A model generated the notes under the pieces. That model saw nothing but the letters and a program-made list of their open reading frames with translations, did no database searches and had not been told where the DNA came from. From DASTFP01 sp963744345 (lineage in GTDB: Bacteria; Verrucomicrobiota; Verrucomicrobiia; Chthoniobacterales; Terrimicrobiaceae), in the NCBI GenBank assembly GCA_963744345.1, contig CAVUTD010000015.1:248001-312000 (forward strand): a stretch of 64,000 nucleotides of DNA. Direction: 5' to 3'. The stretch's first letter is position 1, and each line of letters opens with the position of its first letter. Below are positions 1 to 9,680 of this stretch, in pieces. Both the position numbers and the translations under genes were made by a program.

Positions 1-1322
1 GGTTTGGCCGGATCGAAACGGGTCCCTTTCACAACGGGATGAAATTTTTGCGCAATGCGCCCGAACTTGCCTGCCAGCAAGAATAACATGGGGCGGTTCA
101 TTAGCAGGCCGAAGCCTCTAAAGGCGAACTTCTCCCACCAAATCGCTCGCTGAGCAACTGCATTGCGGCGGCTCTGAAGCAGGTGGTGATGCAAATCGAT
201 TTTTACCGGGCATGTCTCCGTGCAAGCGCCACACAGAGAGGAAGCATAAGAGAGATGCTTCCAATTTTGCAGACCCCGGAGATGCGGGGTGATCACTGAA
301 CCGATCGGGCCCTGATAGGTCGTGCCGTAGGTGTGACCGCCGACATTGCGGTAGATCGGGCAGACATTCAGGCAGGCTCCGCACCGAATACAATGGAGGG
401 CATCGCGCTGTTCGGTGTCGGCGAGCAGGTGCGTTCGCTTATTATCCAGAAGTACGAGATGGAATTCCTCTGGCCCATCGGATTCCCCCGGTTGGCGTGG
501 ACCGCCATAAAGCGAGTTGTAGCCGGTCAGTGCCTGCCCCGCTCCGGCGGTCGCCAGCATTGGCAGAAAAAGCGCCAGATCTTGGAGTTTGGGGATGACC
601 TTTTCTATTCCCATCAAAGCGATGTGTACTTTCGGCAGCGCGCACGTAAGTCGGGCGTTCCCCTCGTTTTCCGTAATGGAGATCATCCCGGTCTCAGCGA
701 TGGCGAAGTTCGCTCCGCTGATGCCGATGTCGGCGGTAATGTATTTGCCGCGGAGCACCTCACGGGCGATCATCATGAGCTCTTCCGGCTCGTTGGTGGA
801 ATCTGAACCAAGTTTTTCTTGGAACAATTCGTTGATTTCTCCACGGACAAGATGCATCGCGGGAAACACGAAATGATACGGTGCCTCGCGCCGTAGCTGC
901 ACGATGTACTCGCCGAAGTCGCTCTCCACCACGGTAAGACCAGCCTGCTCCAGGGCTTCGTTAAGATGGATTTCTTCGCCCGTCATCACTTTGGATTTGA
1001 TAATCGAACGCGCATTTTTTTCGCGGACGATACCCAGGACGATTTGCCGCGCTTGTTCGCCGGTGCTCGCCCAGTGCACCTTCGTGCCACGTGCCTCGAG
1101 CTTCTCGACTAGTTCTTCCAAATATTTGTCGAGATGATTTACCGCATCCCACTTGATCTCCGCCGCTGTCTGGCGGGCCGCCTGCCAGTCTCGATAGCGC
1201 GATTTCCTCGCGTCCCGCGCGATCTCGTATTTTTTTAGCGCGGTCTGAATAAGCGAACGGTGGCGCAAATCATGCGTCAACCTCTCGGCATCATCCTTAA
1301 ACTGCCGGGCTTGTGCGTTCAT
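1..1322 (-). CDS. lutB: LutB-like lactate oxidation iron-sulfur protein (3' end beyond window)
   Basis: The frame is open from an ATG at 1322 to the left edge, about 440 residues, so the C-terminus is missing. Two ferredoxin-type clusters are visible: CIRCGACLNVC from about residue 311 and CGACTETCPVKIDLH from about residue 364. The N-terminal part carries LUD-type sequence such as ESDFGEYIVQL. This is the layout of LutB (YkgF), which with LutA and LutC oxidises L-lactate to pyruvate in the cytoplasm. Its start codon overlaps the lutA stop in an ATGA, so the two are translationally coupled. In this operon the likely lactate source is lactaldehyde released from rhamnulose-1-phosphate. LutC, if present, would lie beyond the left edge. 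Confidence 0.9.
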   Translation of the reverse strand, partial: MNAQARQFKDDAERLTHDLRHRSLIQTALKKYEIARDARKSRYRDWQAARQTAAEIKWDAVNHLDKYLEELVEKLEARGTKVHWASTGEQARQIVLGIVREKNARSIIKSKVMTGEEIHLNEALEQAGLTVVESDFGEYIVQLRREAPYHFVFPAMHLVRGEINELFQEKLGSDSTNEPEELMMIAREVLRGKYITADIGISGANFAIAETGMISITENEGNARLTCALPKVHIALMGIEKVIPKLQDLALFLPMLATAGAGQALTGYNSLYGGPRQPGESDGPEEFHLVLLDNKRTHLLADTEQRDALHCIRCGACLNVCPIYRNVGGHTYGTTYQGPIGSVITPHLRGLQNWKHLSYASSLCGACTETCPVKIDLHHHLLQSRRNAVAQRAIWWEKFAFRGFGLLMNRPMLFLLAGKFGRIAQKFHPVVKGTRFDPAK

Positions 1323-2035
1323 CGCGAATTAAGCACCTCCGCCAGATGAATCGTGCGCAGAGGCAGATGCTGGCGGTCGGCTAAACCCTGGATGTGCATA
1401 TTGCAGCTGGCATCGTTGGACACGATATACTCTGCGTGCGTCTCGAGGGCCGAGGCACATTTCACTTCTCCCATCGCTGTGGAAATCATGGGAAATTTCG
1501 TGGCGAAAGTTCCGCCGAAACCGCAACAGGTCTCGGCCTCGCCCATCTCCACAAGTTCCAGTCCTTGGACGTTCGCGAGCAACTCGCGCGGCGGCTTCTT
1601 ATTTCCGAGTTCGCGCAAACCGTGACAGCCGTCGTGAAAAGTTACCCGGTGCGGGAAGCGCGCGCCGAGCTCGATGACGCCAAGCTTTGAGACCAGAAAA
1701 TCACTGAACTCATAACACTTTTCGGCCAGCGCCCTCGCGAGCTCGAAATGCGCGGTCCTCGCGAAGAGTTCTGTGTAGAATTTCTTGATCATCGCTCCGC
1801 AGGAACCGGAGGCGATGACGACGGCTTCGGCGTCTTTCAAGCGCTTCAGGACGCGCACGGCGATCGGCCGCGCCTCATTCCAATAGCCTGAATTGAATGC
1901 CGGCTGGCCGCAGCACGTCAGCTCCGCCGGATAATCCACTCGATGGCCGAGGCGCTCAAGAATCTCGACAATGCTAATTCCGACGCGCGGATAGCACATG
2001 TCGACGAAGCAAGGGATAAAGAGCGTAACTTTCAA
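1319..2035 (-). CDS. lutA: LutA-like (Fe-S)-binding lactate oxidation protein
   Basis: A 238-residue protein with two CCG cysteine-rich domains: CCGQPAFNSG at residues 41-50 and TCCGFGGTFATK from residue 169. Single cysteines also sit near residues 9, 79 and 137. This is the LutA/YkgE architecture, also found in the GlpC and heterodisulfide reductase B families, in which CCG domains bind Fe-S clusters. With LutB it should form the cytoplasmic L-lactate dehydrogenase. It lies 27 bp downstream of the rhamnulose-1-phosphate aldolase gene and overlaps lutB by 4 bp, which ties lactate oxidation to rhamnose breakdown. Confidence 0.9.
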   Translation of the reverse strand: MKVTLFIPCFVDMCYPRVGISIVEILERLGHRVDYPAELTCCGQPAFNSGYWNEARPIAVRVLKRLKDAEAVVIASGSCGAMIKKFYTELFARTAHFELARALAEKCYEFSDFLVSKLGVIELGARFPHRVTFHDGCHGLRELGNKKPPRELLANVQGLELVEMGEAETCCGFGGTFATKFPMISTAMGEVKCASALETHAEYIVSNDASCNMHIQGLADRQHLPLRTIHLAEVLNSR

Positions 2036-2062
2036 ACAACGTGGGATCCAGCCTTGCGCAGA

Positions 2063-4253
2063 TTAGCGCAAAAATGCTTCGTACAATCCTCCATCGACTG
2101 TGACGACTTGGCCGGTTGTTTTACTCAGCCGGTCTGAAACCAGTAGAAAGTACGCCTCTGCCTGATCAGCGGGGGTAATCGGCGATCTCGTCAGCGTCCG
2201 ATCCGCATAGAACTGGGCCAGCTTGTTTACTAACGATTCGGTCTCCTCATCATCAGAGTAGGGAATATTATACTTGGCCAGGGAGCCGATGACGCGATCC
2301 CGCGGGAACATGGCGCTCCCTTTGACGACGGTCGCAGGTGCCACGCCATTGACGCGGACGAGCGGCGCAAGTTCTATGGCGAACTCGCGCACAAGGTGAT
2401 TTGCGGCGGCCTTGGAGGTGTCGTAAGCGAGGCTTCCCTTCTTTGCCACCACGGCATTCGCGCTGGTCGTAAGAACGAGCTTACCCGGGAGACCCTGTTC
2501 CTTCCAAGTCTTGGCGGCTTCGTCGCCCACGAGATAACTGCCGGTGACATTGATGTTGAAATGTGAGCGCCCATTTGTCATCAGGAATGTGTCCGGTGGT
2601 ATCAGCCGGCACAAAAATTCCAGCCGTTACGCAGATTGAATCAAAGCCGCCGTAGGCGAGTGCTACTTGATCAAGCATGTCGCGTATCGATTTGCGATCA
2701 GTAATGTTTGCCGAAAGGCCGATCGCCGGACCACACCCGGAAATTCCCGTTCCGGCCACACCAATGCCCGCGCCGTACTTACCTTCGATCTCCTTGGCTG
2801 TTGCTTCGGCCGCTTCTTTATTGAGATCGACGCTGACGATGTGGGCGCCATCCTTGACGAGTCGGTGCGCTGTTTCCTTGCCGATGCCGCTGCCGGCTCC
2901 AATAACGACAACGACCTGGCGAGCGAGCTCCTTCTCCGCCGGCATTCGCTTCAATTTCGCCTCTTCCAAGAGCCAGTATTCGATGTCAAATGCCTCTTGT
3001 TGAGGCAAGGCGATATATTCGTCAATGGCTTCGGCACCACGCATGACTTCGACGGCACAATTATAAAACTCCGCGGTCACGCGGGACTCCGACTTATCCT
3101 TGCCCCAGGCGATCATCCCAAGGCCGGGAATGAGAACGACCGTTGGATTCGGATCGCGCATCGCAGGAGAATTCGCATGTTTGCAGCGCTCGTAATATTT
3201 GGCATAGTCCTCCCGGTACTTTGCCAAGCCATCGGTAATCTTCTGCTTGAGAGCAGGGACATCTTCGGATTGGGGATTCCAATCTACGTAGAGAGGCTTG
3301 ATCTTTGTGCGCAGAAAGTGATCCGGACAGCTGGTGCCAAGCTCCGACAGGCGAGGGGCATCATGCGAATTGACATAGCGGAGGATTTTCTCATCGTCCT
3401 GAACCGTTCCTATGAAGCGTTTCTGCTGTGAGACTTGACCACGCAACCAAGGGAGAATCTGAGCAAGCTTAGCCTTGCGATCGTTCTCCTCGAGCGACTG
3501 ATATTTGGGTCCCCCATAGGCTTTGGCATCGCCCCCTTTCGCTTGATACTTCTCCTCGATGAACTGCGAGGCTTTCTCGATAAAACGCAGTGTTTCTTCA
3601 TAGCAGCGCTTCTCGTCATCCTGCCACGAGATGAAGCCGTGCTGGCCCATCATGATCGCACGAATGCTGGGATTTTCCCTGACGATTTTCTGCATGGCCA
3701 GGCCGAGCTCAAATCCCGGGCGCATCCAGGGCACATAAGCCATTTCGTCGCCGAAGATCTCTTTGGTGAGCTCCTCGCACCGGCGACTCGCCGCGACTGA
3801 AATGATGGCATTCGGATGCATGTGGTCGACGTGTTTGCTCGGGATGAAACTATGCAAAGGAGTATCGATCGAGCTCGCGCGCGGATTCAGGTTGAAGGTG
3901 GTATGGAAATACATCGCAACCATGTCGTCCTCAGCCTGAGATTTCAGACCCTTATCCTTGCGCTTATCGTAAAGTCCTTGCAGATCGATGAGCTTCTGTT
4001 GGTAAAGCGAGGAAAAGTTTTCGCGCTTGGAAGTGCGGAGGTCGCCTCCAGAACCCTTGACCCACAACACCTCCGTCTCTCCGCCGGCCAGCGGGTCTTT
4101 TGCCGTTATTTTCGCGGAAGTATTGCCGCCGCCGGTGTTGGTGATCCGTTGATCGCCTCCTAAGAGATTTGAGCGGTAAACGAGCCGTTCAACCGGATCG
4201 AGCTTTGATGCGGCGGCGTCATCCCAAAGATAATTTACGTATTTGTAGGTCAT
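2063..4253 (-). CDS. rhaD: Bifunctional rhamnulose-1-phosphate aldolase / short-chain dehydrogenase, frameshifted
   Basis: The N-terminal half is a class II aldolase (metal site in DHMHPNAI, then MGQHGF). The C-terminal half is an SDR with the nucleotide motif GAGSGIG and catalytic YDTSK. This is the fusion that splits rhamnulose-1-phosphate to DHAP and L-lactaldehyde and then oxidises or reduces the lactaldehyde. The frame breaks inside the SDR half: one frame reads DDKWALTF and then nonsense, while the next frame continues with FNINVTGSYLVGDEA. Removing one base from the AAA run at 2559-2561 restores a single frame of about 729 residues, near the family's usual length. It begins 3 bp after rhaB. 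Family identification is secure; whether the frameshift is real or a sequencing error cannot be told here. Confidence 0.88.
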
Positions 4254-4256
4254 CGA

Positions 4257-5734
4257 TTATGTTTCGAGTTTGAGTTCAGTGAAGCGATCGTAAGCCTTTT
4301 GCCAGACATCGGAATCCCTGGGCTTAAAGGTGTGCAAGGGGAAGGAATTGCGCACAATCTCCCGCAGTGCCTGGACGGACTCGACCTGCCCCATGGCAAT
4401 TGCTTGGATGAGCACATTCCCGGCTGCGGTTGCTTCTACAGGCCCGGCGACAACCTCTCGTTGGGTGGCATTAGCTGCGAATTGATTTAAGAGCGCACTC
4501 TGACTGCCGCCTCCCACGATATGCAATTTCCCAATCACGCGCCCGGTAAGTTCCTGAATCTCGTCCAGAGCTGCGCGATAGGAGAGGGCAAGGCTTTCCA
4601 GGACGCAGCGGCTCACTTGACCGGGAGTCTCCGGAGCCGGCTGTTTCGTTTCCTCGCAATAAGCGACAATCTTATCCGGCATATCACCTGGCTTGGCGAA
4701 GCGAGCCGCGTTGGGGTTGATGATCGAACGGAACGGCTCAGCCTTCTTGGCTTCCTCGGTGAGCTCCGCGTAGTCGAGTTCCAGGCCCTGCTTCGCCCAA
4801 CTGCGACGCGATTCCTGTAAGATCCAGAGCCCAACGATATTCTTGAGAAACCGGGTGGTGCCACCGTAGCCGCATTCGTTGGTAAAGTTATGAATGCGTA
4901 TTTCTTCACTAATGAGAGGCCGTGGCAGCTCGACTCCAATAGCGACCAGGTGCCCGAAGAAAGATAAGCCCAATCGTCACCCTTAGCGGGAACAGCTGCA
5001 ACCGCCTCTCCAGTGTCATGCGAGCAGCTCGCGATGACTTGGACATCCTTTAAGCCGACCTCTGCAGAGACTTCGGGCAGGAGCGGGCCCAGGACGGTTC
5101 CCGGAGGCACCACCTTCGGAAAAACCTTGCGAGGAAACCCGCATCGCTCGATCAAGCGGTCCGACCAGGAACGAGTCCGCGGATTAAAGAGCTGAGTCGT
5201 GCTGGCGTTACTTTCGTCAACGCACGCCACCCCACAAAAAAGATAATTGAAGTAGTCGCCGATCGTGAGGAAACAATCCGCAGCGTCCAGCAGCGCCGAG
5301 CTTTTCTCGACGTCTGAAGTCAGGTGGTAAATGGTGTTGATCGGCATGAACTGAATGCCCGTTTCCTCGAAGATAAGCTTTGCACCGACCCGCTCACGCA
5401 CGGTTTCATAGGGGCGGGCGGTTCGTTCATCCCGGTAGTGGAAGGGCGGCGAAATCATCGGGTGCACCGAGTTGATGAGCACGTAGTCCACACCCCAGGA
5501 ATCGACACTGATTCCGCGGATTGGTATTGCCCGCGCGGCGACCTCACGAAGGCCAGCTTTTAACTCCTCGTAGATGCGGAGCACGTCCCAGCGCAGTGAC
5601 CCGAGAACGCGGACCATCGCGCTCGGGAACCGGTGAATCTCCTCGAGCGTCAACTGGCGATCTTCAAGACGTGCCAGCATGACGCGCCCGCTCTCTGCTC
5701 CGAGGTCACAAGCGATATAATAGTTGGCATTCAC
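4257..5734 (-). CDS. rhaB: Rhamnulokinase (FGGY family), frameshifted
   Basis: An FGGY sugar kinase beginning MNANYYIACDLGAESGR, with the N-terminal phosphate-binding motif and the sugar-site stretch ISVDSWGVDYVL. The first frame runs through DDWAYLSSGTWSL; the continuation IGVELPRPLISEEI lies in another frame. One base is missing around 4938-4942. Adding it gives 492 residues, normal for rhamnulokinase (L-rhamnulose + ATP to rhamnulose-1-phosphate). Unlike most other breaks in this window, this one is not in an obvious homopolymer. It sits between the tandem class II aldolase gene (28 bp) and rhaD (3 bp). An intact enzyme is likely if the deletion is an assembly error; otherwise the pathway lacks its kinase. 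Confidence 0.88.
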
Positions 5735-5762
5735 TGTGTGTTAATCGGGGTCTCCACGGTTC

Positions 5763-6857
5763 CTACAGGCCTGGAAACGCCGCCAGAAGGTCGCGTGTTA
5801 CTTCGTCGGACATCGGACTCATGGGCCCAGGGGCCGACTCTGAATGATTGCGGCTGCAGGTATCGAGCCCGAAGTCGCTGACACAAAAGGCCGTGGCGAA
5901 TACGGGTAGGGCGTTCACGACGGCCTGAATTTCCGGGTAAGCGTTGTAGATGGCGCCATGTAGTCGCACGGCACGGCCGGGTGATTGTCCCGGCGAATGG
6001 CGGCCACCATGCACGACGACGAGGTCGCTTGGTGAGAGCGCCTGTCGATCGACATGAGAAGGCGTTACGATGAAGGAACTGCCCTCGATGCGGGCCGAAA
6101 AACTTCCCCAAGTGCTTGTCATCAATCGGTGATCGTAAGCGCGATGGACGAAATCCGATATCTCCTGCCGAAGCTCCTTTTCGCGGCTCGTCATCGGTTG
6201 CGTCTCACCTTCGAGCATGAGGGTGCGGGGGTCGTTCGAGAACGCGATCTGCTTGTCGCTCAGGTAATGGACCTCCCCAAGCTGCCTGGCATTTATGATG
6301 GTTTGCGCTGTGAACTCCAGGGTTTCAAAACGCTGAAACGCTTCGGCCAGATTGCTGCCGCCAACAACCACGCCATGATTTTCCAGAACAACGCAGTTGG
6401 GTTTGCTTTCGGAGGCAAACGCCTTGGCGATACGCGCTCCGAGTTGCTTGCTGCCTGGAATTTCATACGGGGCAAAGGTCACCTCGCCGCAGATATTCCA
6501 CGATTCCGGGAAAAGTCGGGTATTGGGAATCTGCCCGCAAATGCTGAAGCTTACCAGAGCACCCGGATGAGCGTGGATGATCGCGCGAATGTCGGTCCGG
6601 ACGGCATAGACGCTCAAGTGAAACGGACTTTCCGAAGAGGGTGGATGCAGCCCCTCACACTCTCCATCCTTGCCGACATGGACAACGTCCTGTCGGCGCA
6701 GACTGCCTTTGTCCACGCGGGCGGGGGTGATCCACTTGTCGCCATTTTCGTCGTGGATGGAGATGTTCCCGCCGGAAGTGGTTGTCATGTTGCGGCTGTA
6801 AATCCGCTCCATGGTCTCGACAATCTGATCACGCGGATGGAGAAGCGAGAAATTCAT
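5763..6857 (-). CDS. Tandem class II aldolase/adducin-family protein, second domain shortened
   Basis: 364 residues from the ATG at 6857, chosen over the upstream in-frame ATG because it follows the mutarotase stop by 17 bp. The first class II aldolase domain is complete, with metal-site AIIHAHPGALVSF and LENHGVVVGG. The second domain, from about residue 210, has AVVNALPVFATAF where the HxH motif should be. It then jumps from LDTCSRNHSE to a C-terminal tail PMSPMSDEV, as if about 50 residues were deleted in frame. This protein occurs in rhamnose operons of related bacteria; its exact reaction is not established. It could be an aldolase for a related deoxysugar phosphate or a non-catalytic partner of RhaD. 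Class confident, function not. Confidence 0.75.
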   Translation of the reverse strand: MNFSLLHPRDQIVETMERIYSRNMTTTSGGNISIHDENGDKWITPARVDKGSLRRQDVVHVGKDGECEGLHPPSSESPFHLSVYAVRTDIRAIIHAHPGALVSFSICGQIPNTRLFPESWNICGEVTFAPYEIPGSKQLGARIAKAFASESKPNCVVLENHGVVVGGSNLAEAFQRFETLEFTAQTIINARQLGEVHYLSDKQIAFSNDPRTLMLEGETQPMTSREKELRQEISDFVHRAYDHRLMTSTWGSFSARIEGSSFIVTPSHVDRQALSPSDLVVVHGGRHSPGQSPGRAVRLHGAIYNAYPEIQAVVNALPVFATAFCVSDFGLDTCSRNHSESAPGPMSPMSDEVTRDLLAAFPGL

Positions 6858-6874
6858 GGCTGATTGCCTTGCGG

Positions 6875-7219
6875 TCAGGTTGCTGCCACGCCGTCCTGCT
6901 GACTCAATTCGATATGAAAGACTTCCTTGAGCTCGCACGAAACCGGGCTGTTATCGGGATTGCTCGGCATCAGATCTTTCATATATGCCCACCACTTTTT
7001 GCATTCTGATGTCTCAGCGATGGCAGACCAGCGTTCTTCGTCTTCGATCTCCGCGTAGCCGAAGAGCTGGCGCGTTTCCGGGTGGAGAAAGATCGAGTAA
7101 CTTACAACCCCGTGTCGCTTCAGTGTCGAATCCAGCTCGGGCCAAATGGGCGAATGGCGCCGCTGGTATTCTCCCTCCATACCTGCATGGACAGACATGA
7201 CAAAGGCTTTGCGTTTCAT
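6875..7219 (-). CDS. rhaM: L-rhamnose mutarotase
   Basis: 114 residues, the usual size for RhaM/RhaU. It has the family pattern: MSVHAGMEGEYQRRHSPIWPEL near the N-terminus with the catalytic His in RRHSPIWPEL, SYSIFLHPETRQLFGYAEIE in the middle, and a conserved WW pair in KKWWAYMKDLM. It interconverts alpha and beta anomers of L-rhamnose so the isomerase receives its preferred form, in the cytoplasm. It lies 15 bp downstream of rhaA and 17 bp upstream of the tandem aldolase gene, inside the same transcript. Confidence 0.93.
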   Translation of the reverse strand: MKRKAFVMSVHAGMEGEYQRRHSPIWPELDSTLKRHGVVSYSIFLHPETRQLFGYAEIEDEERWSAIAETSECKKWWAYMKDLMPSNPDNSPVSCELKEVFHIELSQQDGVAAT

Positions 7220-7234
7220 AGTCGGGCGTTGCTC

Positions 7235-8494
7235 TCACGCTCGCTGGGAAAGGATTAAGCTCTCGTAGGACTTGACCTCCTGAATCCACTGCGCCGCGAG
7301 TGGGACATCCTTCCGGCGACAGTATTCATCCCACACCACACCGAAGGGAAACGTCTTAATCTCCTCGAGCAGCGCAAGGCGCTCAGTGTAGTCGCCTGAC
7401 GCCTCCAATTCGCGAAGTTTGGGAGTCGGCTCCAAAAGCGCAAGAAGAAGAGCTTTGATGGCATTGCGGGTTCCGATCACCCAGGCGGCGATCCGGTTGA
7501 TGCTTGCATCGAAGAAATCAAGTCCAATGGAGGTTCGAGAAAGGAAGTCTCCTCGCACCAGCTCCTCCATAATGGCCTTGGTCGGGTCATCCAGCGATAC
7601 GACGTGATCGCTATCCCAGCGAACCCCACGGCTTACGTGCAAGAGCAGCGCGGGAACCCACCGGAGCACGGAGGAGACTTTGTCCGCCAGCGCCTCGGTG
7701 GGATGAAAGTGGCCGGCATCCAGACAATACATCTTCTGATTCTTGATCGCGTATCCGAGGTAGAACTCGTGCGAACCGACAACGTAGCTTTCGCTGCCGA
7801 TACCGAAGAGTTTGCTCTCCACCGCGTCACGATTGTGCTCGGCCTTGATGGGTTCAGCAAAGATTTCATCCAGCGCCGCCTCAAGGCGTTCACGAGGCGC
7901 CTTGCGATCGATTGGAGTATCCTTGTACCCGTCCGGAATCCAGAAATTGGTCACAGCGGAAGAGCTAAGTTGCTTACCCATCTCCGCGGCGATACGACGA
8001 CAAGCTTTCCCGTGCTCGATCCAAAACGAACGCACCTTCGAATCGGCGCTTGAGAGCGTAAAGCCGTCGTTCGCCAGGGGGTGCGAAAAGAAGCTGGGGT
8101 TAAAATCCAGTCCAAGGCGCCGCTCTTTGCACCAGTCGATCCAAGACTGGAAATGCGCAGGGGTAAGCTCATTGCGGGGGACCGCCTTTCCTCCGCCGAA
8201 ATCGGGGTAGATCGCATGGAGGTTGAGGCGATGCTTGCCGGGAATAAGCGAGATCGCCTTGTCTAGATCCTGGCGCAATTGCTCAAGGGTGCGCGCCTTG
8301 CCCGGATAGTTGCCGGTCGCTTGAATGCCGCCACCGCTAAGCGTCCCCCCCTCGTGTTCAAACCCACCGACATCGTCGCCTTGCCAACAGTGCAAAGAGA
8401 TAGGGATGGATTCAAGCCTCTTTAGGGCAGCTTCGGTATCGACGCCCCAAGAGGCGTAGACTTCTTTTGCAGAGGAGGACTGTTCGTGACTCAT
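7235..8494 (-). CDS. rhaA: L-rhamnose isomerase
   Basis: 419 residues, close to Escherichia coli RhaA in length and sequence. Shared landmarks include SLHCWQGDDVGGFE, GGIQATGNYPGKA, HAIYPDF, LGLDFNPSFFSHPLA, DAGHFHPTE, VRWDSDHVV and GLDFFDASINRIAAWVIGTRN. These contain the metal-binding Asp, Glu and His residues of the TIM-barrel isomerase. It converts L-rhamnose to L-rhamnulose. It follows the binding-protein gene after a 97-bp gap that contains a strong hairpin, and precedes the mutarotase by 15 bp. Confidence 0.96.
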   Translation of the reverse strand: MSHEQSSSAKEVYASWGVDTEAALKRLESIPISLHCWQGDDVGGFEHEGGTLSGGGIQATGNYPGKARTLEQLRQDLDKAISLIPGKHRLNLHAIYPDFGGGKAVPRNELTPAHFQSWIDWCKERRLGLDFNPSFFSHPLANDGFTLSSADSKVRSFWIEHGKACRRIAAEMGKQLSSSAVTNFWIPDGYKDTPIDRKAPRERLEAALDEIFAEPIKAEHNRDAVESKLFGIGSESYVVGSHEFYLGYAIKNQKMYCLDAGHFHPTEALADKVSSVLRWVPALLLHVSRGVRWDSDHVVSLDDPTKAIMEELVRGDFLSRTSIGLDFFDASINRIAAWVIGTRNAIKALLLALLEPTPKLRELEASGDYTERLALLEEIKTFPFGVVWDEYCRRKDVPLAAQWIQEVKSYESLILSQRA

Positions 8495-8549
8495 GGCTCC
8501 GATTGTTCCTTTCGTAAATTCCGGCGCGATCCAAAGCAGCCATAGCCCA

Positions 8550-8577
8550 AAGGAGCAGCGCCGGAGCGCTGCTCCTT
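8550..8577 (-). terminator. Strong intercistronic hairpin between rhaS and rhaA
   Basis: An 11-bp perfect inverted repeat (AAGGAGCAGCG and its complement) around a 6-base loop lies in the 97-bp gap between the binding-protein stop and the rhaA start. No T-tract follows on the transcribed strand, so full termination is unlikely. A hairpin here is typical of binding-protein operons, where it protects the upstream message or partly attenuates downstream expression so that the binding protein is made in excess. The structure is seen directly; the role is inferred. Confidence 0.55.
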
Positions 8578-8591
8578 CAGACGGTAGAGGT

Positions 8592-9572
8592 CTAGAAGTT
8601 AAACTGATCGATGTTCTCCTTGGTGAAAACGAAAGGTTTTCCGAGGAGAACGTTGTCGCCTTTGATTTCTATGTTTCCCAGGCGCCCAGCCGCAAGCGAT
8701 GTTGTCCCAGCCTTAAGCGTGCCATCAGCCAGCGCCTTCGCTGCATAGACGGTGAGATAGCCCAGATCCTCAGTTTTCCAGAGGACGACTCCCTCGGTAA
8801 CACCATCATGAACGTAACGCTTATTCTCATTAGGCAGGCCAAGCCCGACGACCTTCACGTCCTTTCGGCCACTCTGCTTGACGGCTTCGGCTGCGCCCGG
8901 AACAGCCGGTGAGCAAACAGCCATCAAAAGTTTGACATTAGGATTGGCATTAAGAATTGCCGTCGCTTCACTGAAGGCTTTGTCCTTCAAATCGTCGCAC
9001 GGCCGCAAGGCCGCGAGCTTCATATCGGGATACTTCTCCTCCAGACGCTGCTTAATATGTTTGATCCATTCGTTCTGGTTTGCGGCCGTTAGAGAGGATG
9101 TGATGATCGCAAATTCCCCTTTACCACCGAGCACCCTGGCAGCTTCGTCGGTCAAGGTGTAGCCGATCCCCTCCGGGGTGGCTTGATTGATGAGAAAATC
9201 ACGGGCATCGGACTCGGCATCCGCATCCCAAGTGATAATCTTAATGCCTTTTTCTTTCGCCTTGCGGAGCGCCGTGGAAAGTCCCTCGCGATTTTCGACA
9301 GAGACCGCCATCACATCGACACCGCGCGTTATCCAGGTCTCGACGATTTCATTCTGGCGCGCGGGATCGGGTTCAGTAGGCCCATCCCAAAGCAGTTTCA
9401 CGCCAAGCTCCTTGGCGGCTTGTTCTGCGCCTTTGCGACAGGAGATAAAGTAGGCGTTGCCCTTGCTTTTAGGCATCATTGCGATGGTCAGTGGCTTGTC
9501 GGCTGCCGCGCTTTTTGGGGCGGCGACGACAATGAGAGATAAGGATAAGAGGGATGTTAAGAGCTTTTTCAT
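8592..9572 (-). CDS. rhaS: Rhamnose ABC transporter periplasmic binding protein
   Basis: 326 residues beginning MKKLLTSLLSLSLIVVAA, a Sec signal peptide with probable cleavage after AAA near residue 24. The mature part is a periplasmic-binding-protein type I fold of the RhaS/LsrB group, with IAMMPKSKGNAYF, the repeated substrate-site Asp and Arg residues, TWDADAESDARDFLINQ and a C-terminal KGDNVLLGKPFVFTKENI. It delivers a sugar, most likely L-rhamnose given the surrounding enzymes, to the membrane permeases encoded just upstream. A gap of 108 bp separates it from the permease gene. Confidence 0.85.
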   Translation of the reverse strand: MKKLLTSLLSLSLIVVAAPKSAAADKPLTIAMMPKSKGNAYFISCRKGAEQAAKELGVKLLWDGPTEPDPARQNEIVETWITRGVDVMAVSVENREGLSTALRKAKEKGIKIITWDADAESDARDFLINQATPEGIGYTLTDEAARVLGGKGEFAIITSSLTAANQNEWIKHIKQRLEEKYPDMKLAALRPCDDLKDKAFSEATAILNANPNVKLLMAVCSPAVPGAAEAVKQSGRKDVKVVGLGLPNENKRYVHDGVTEGVVLWKTEDLGYLTVYAAKALADGTLKAGTTSLAAGRLGNIEIKGDNVLLGKPFVFTKENIDQFNF

Positions 9573-9680
9573 GGAGATATGATGAATGATGATTTGTCGT
9601 TTATCTTGGAAATGCTTGTCTGTATTGAGGAACGTTGGTGGTTGAGCTTTTCGGTTAGGTTTGAGGATTAGGTTTGGAAG

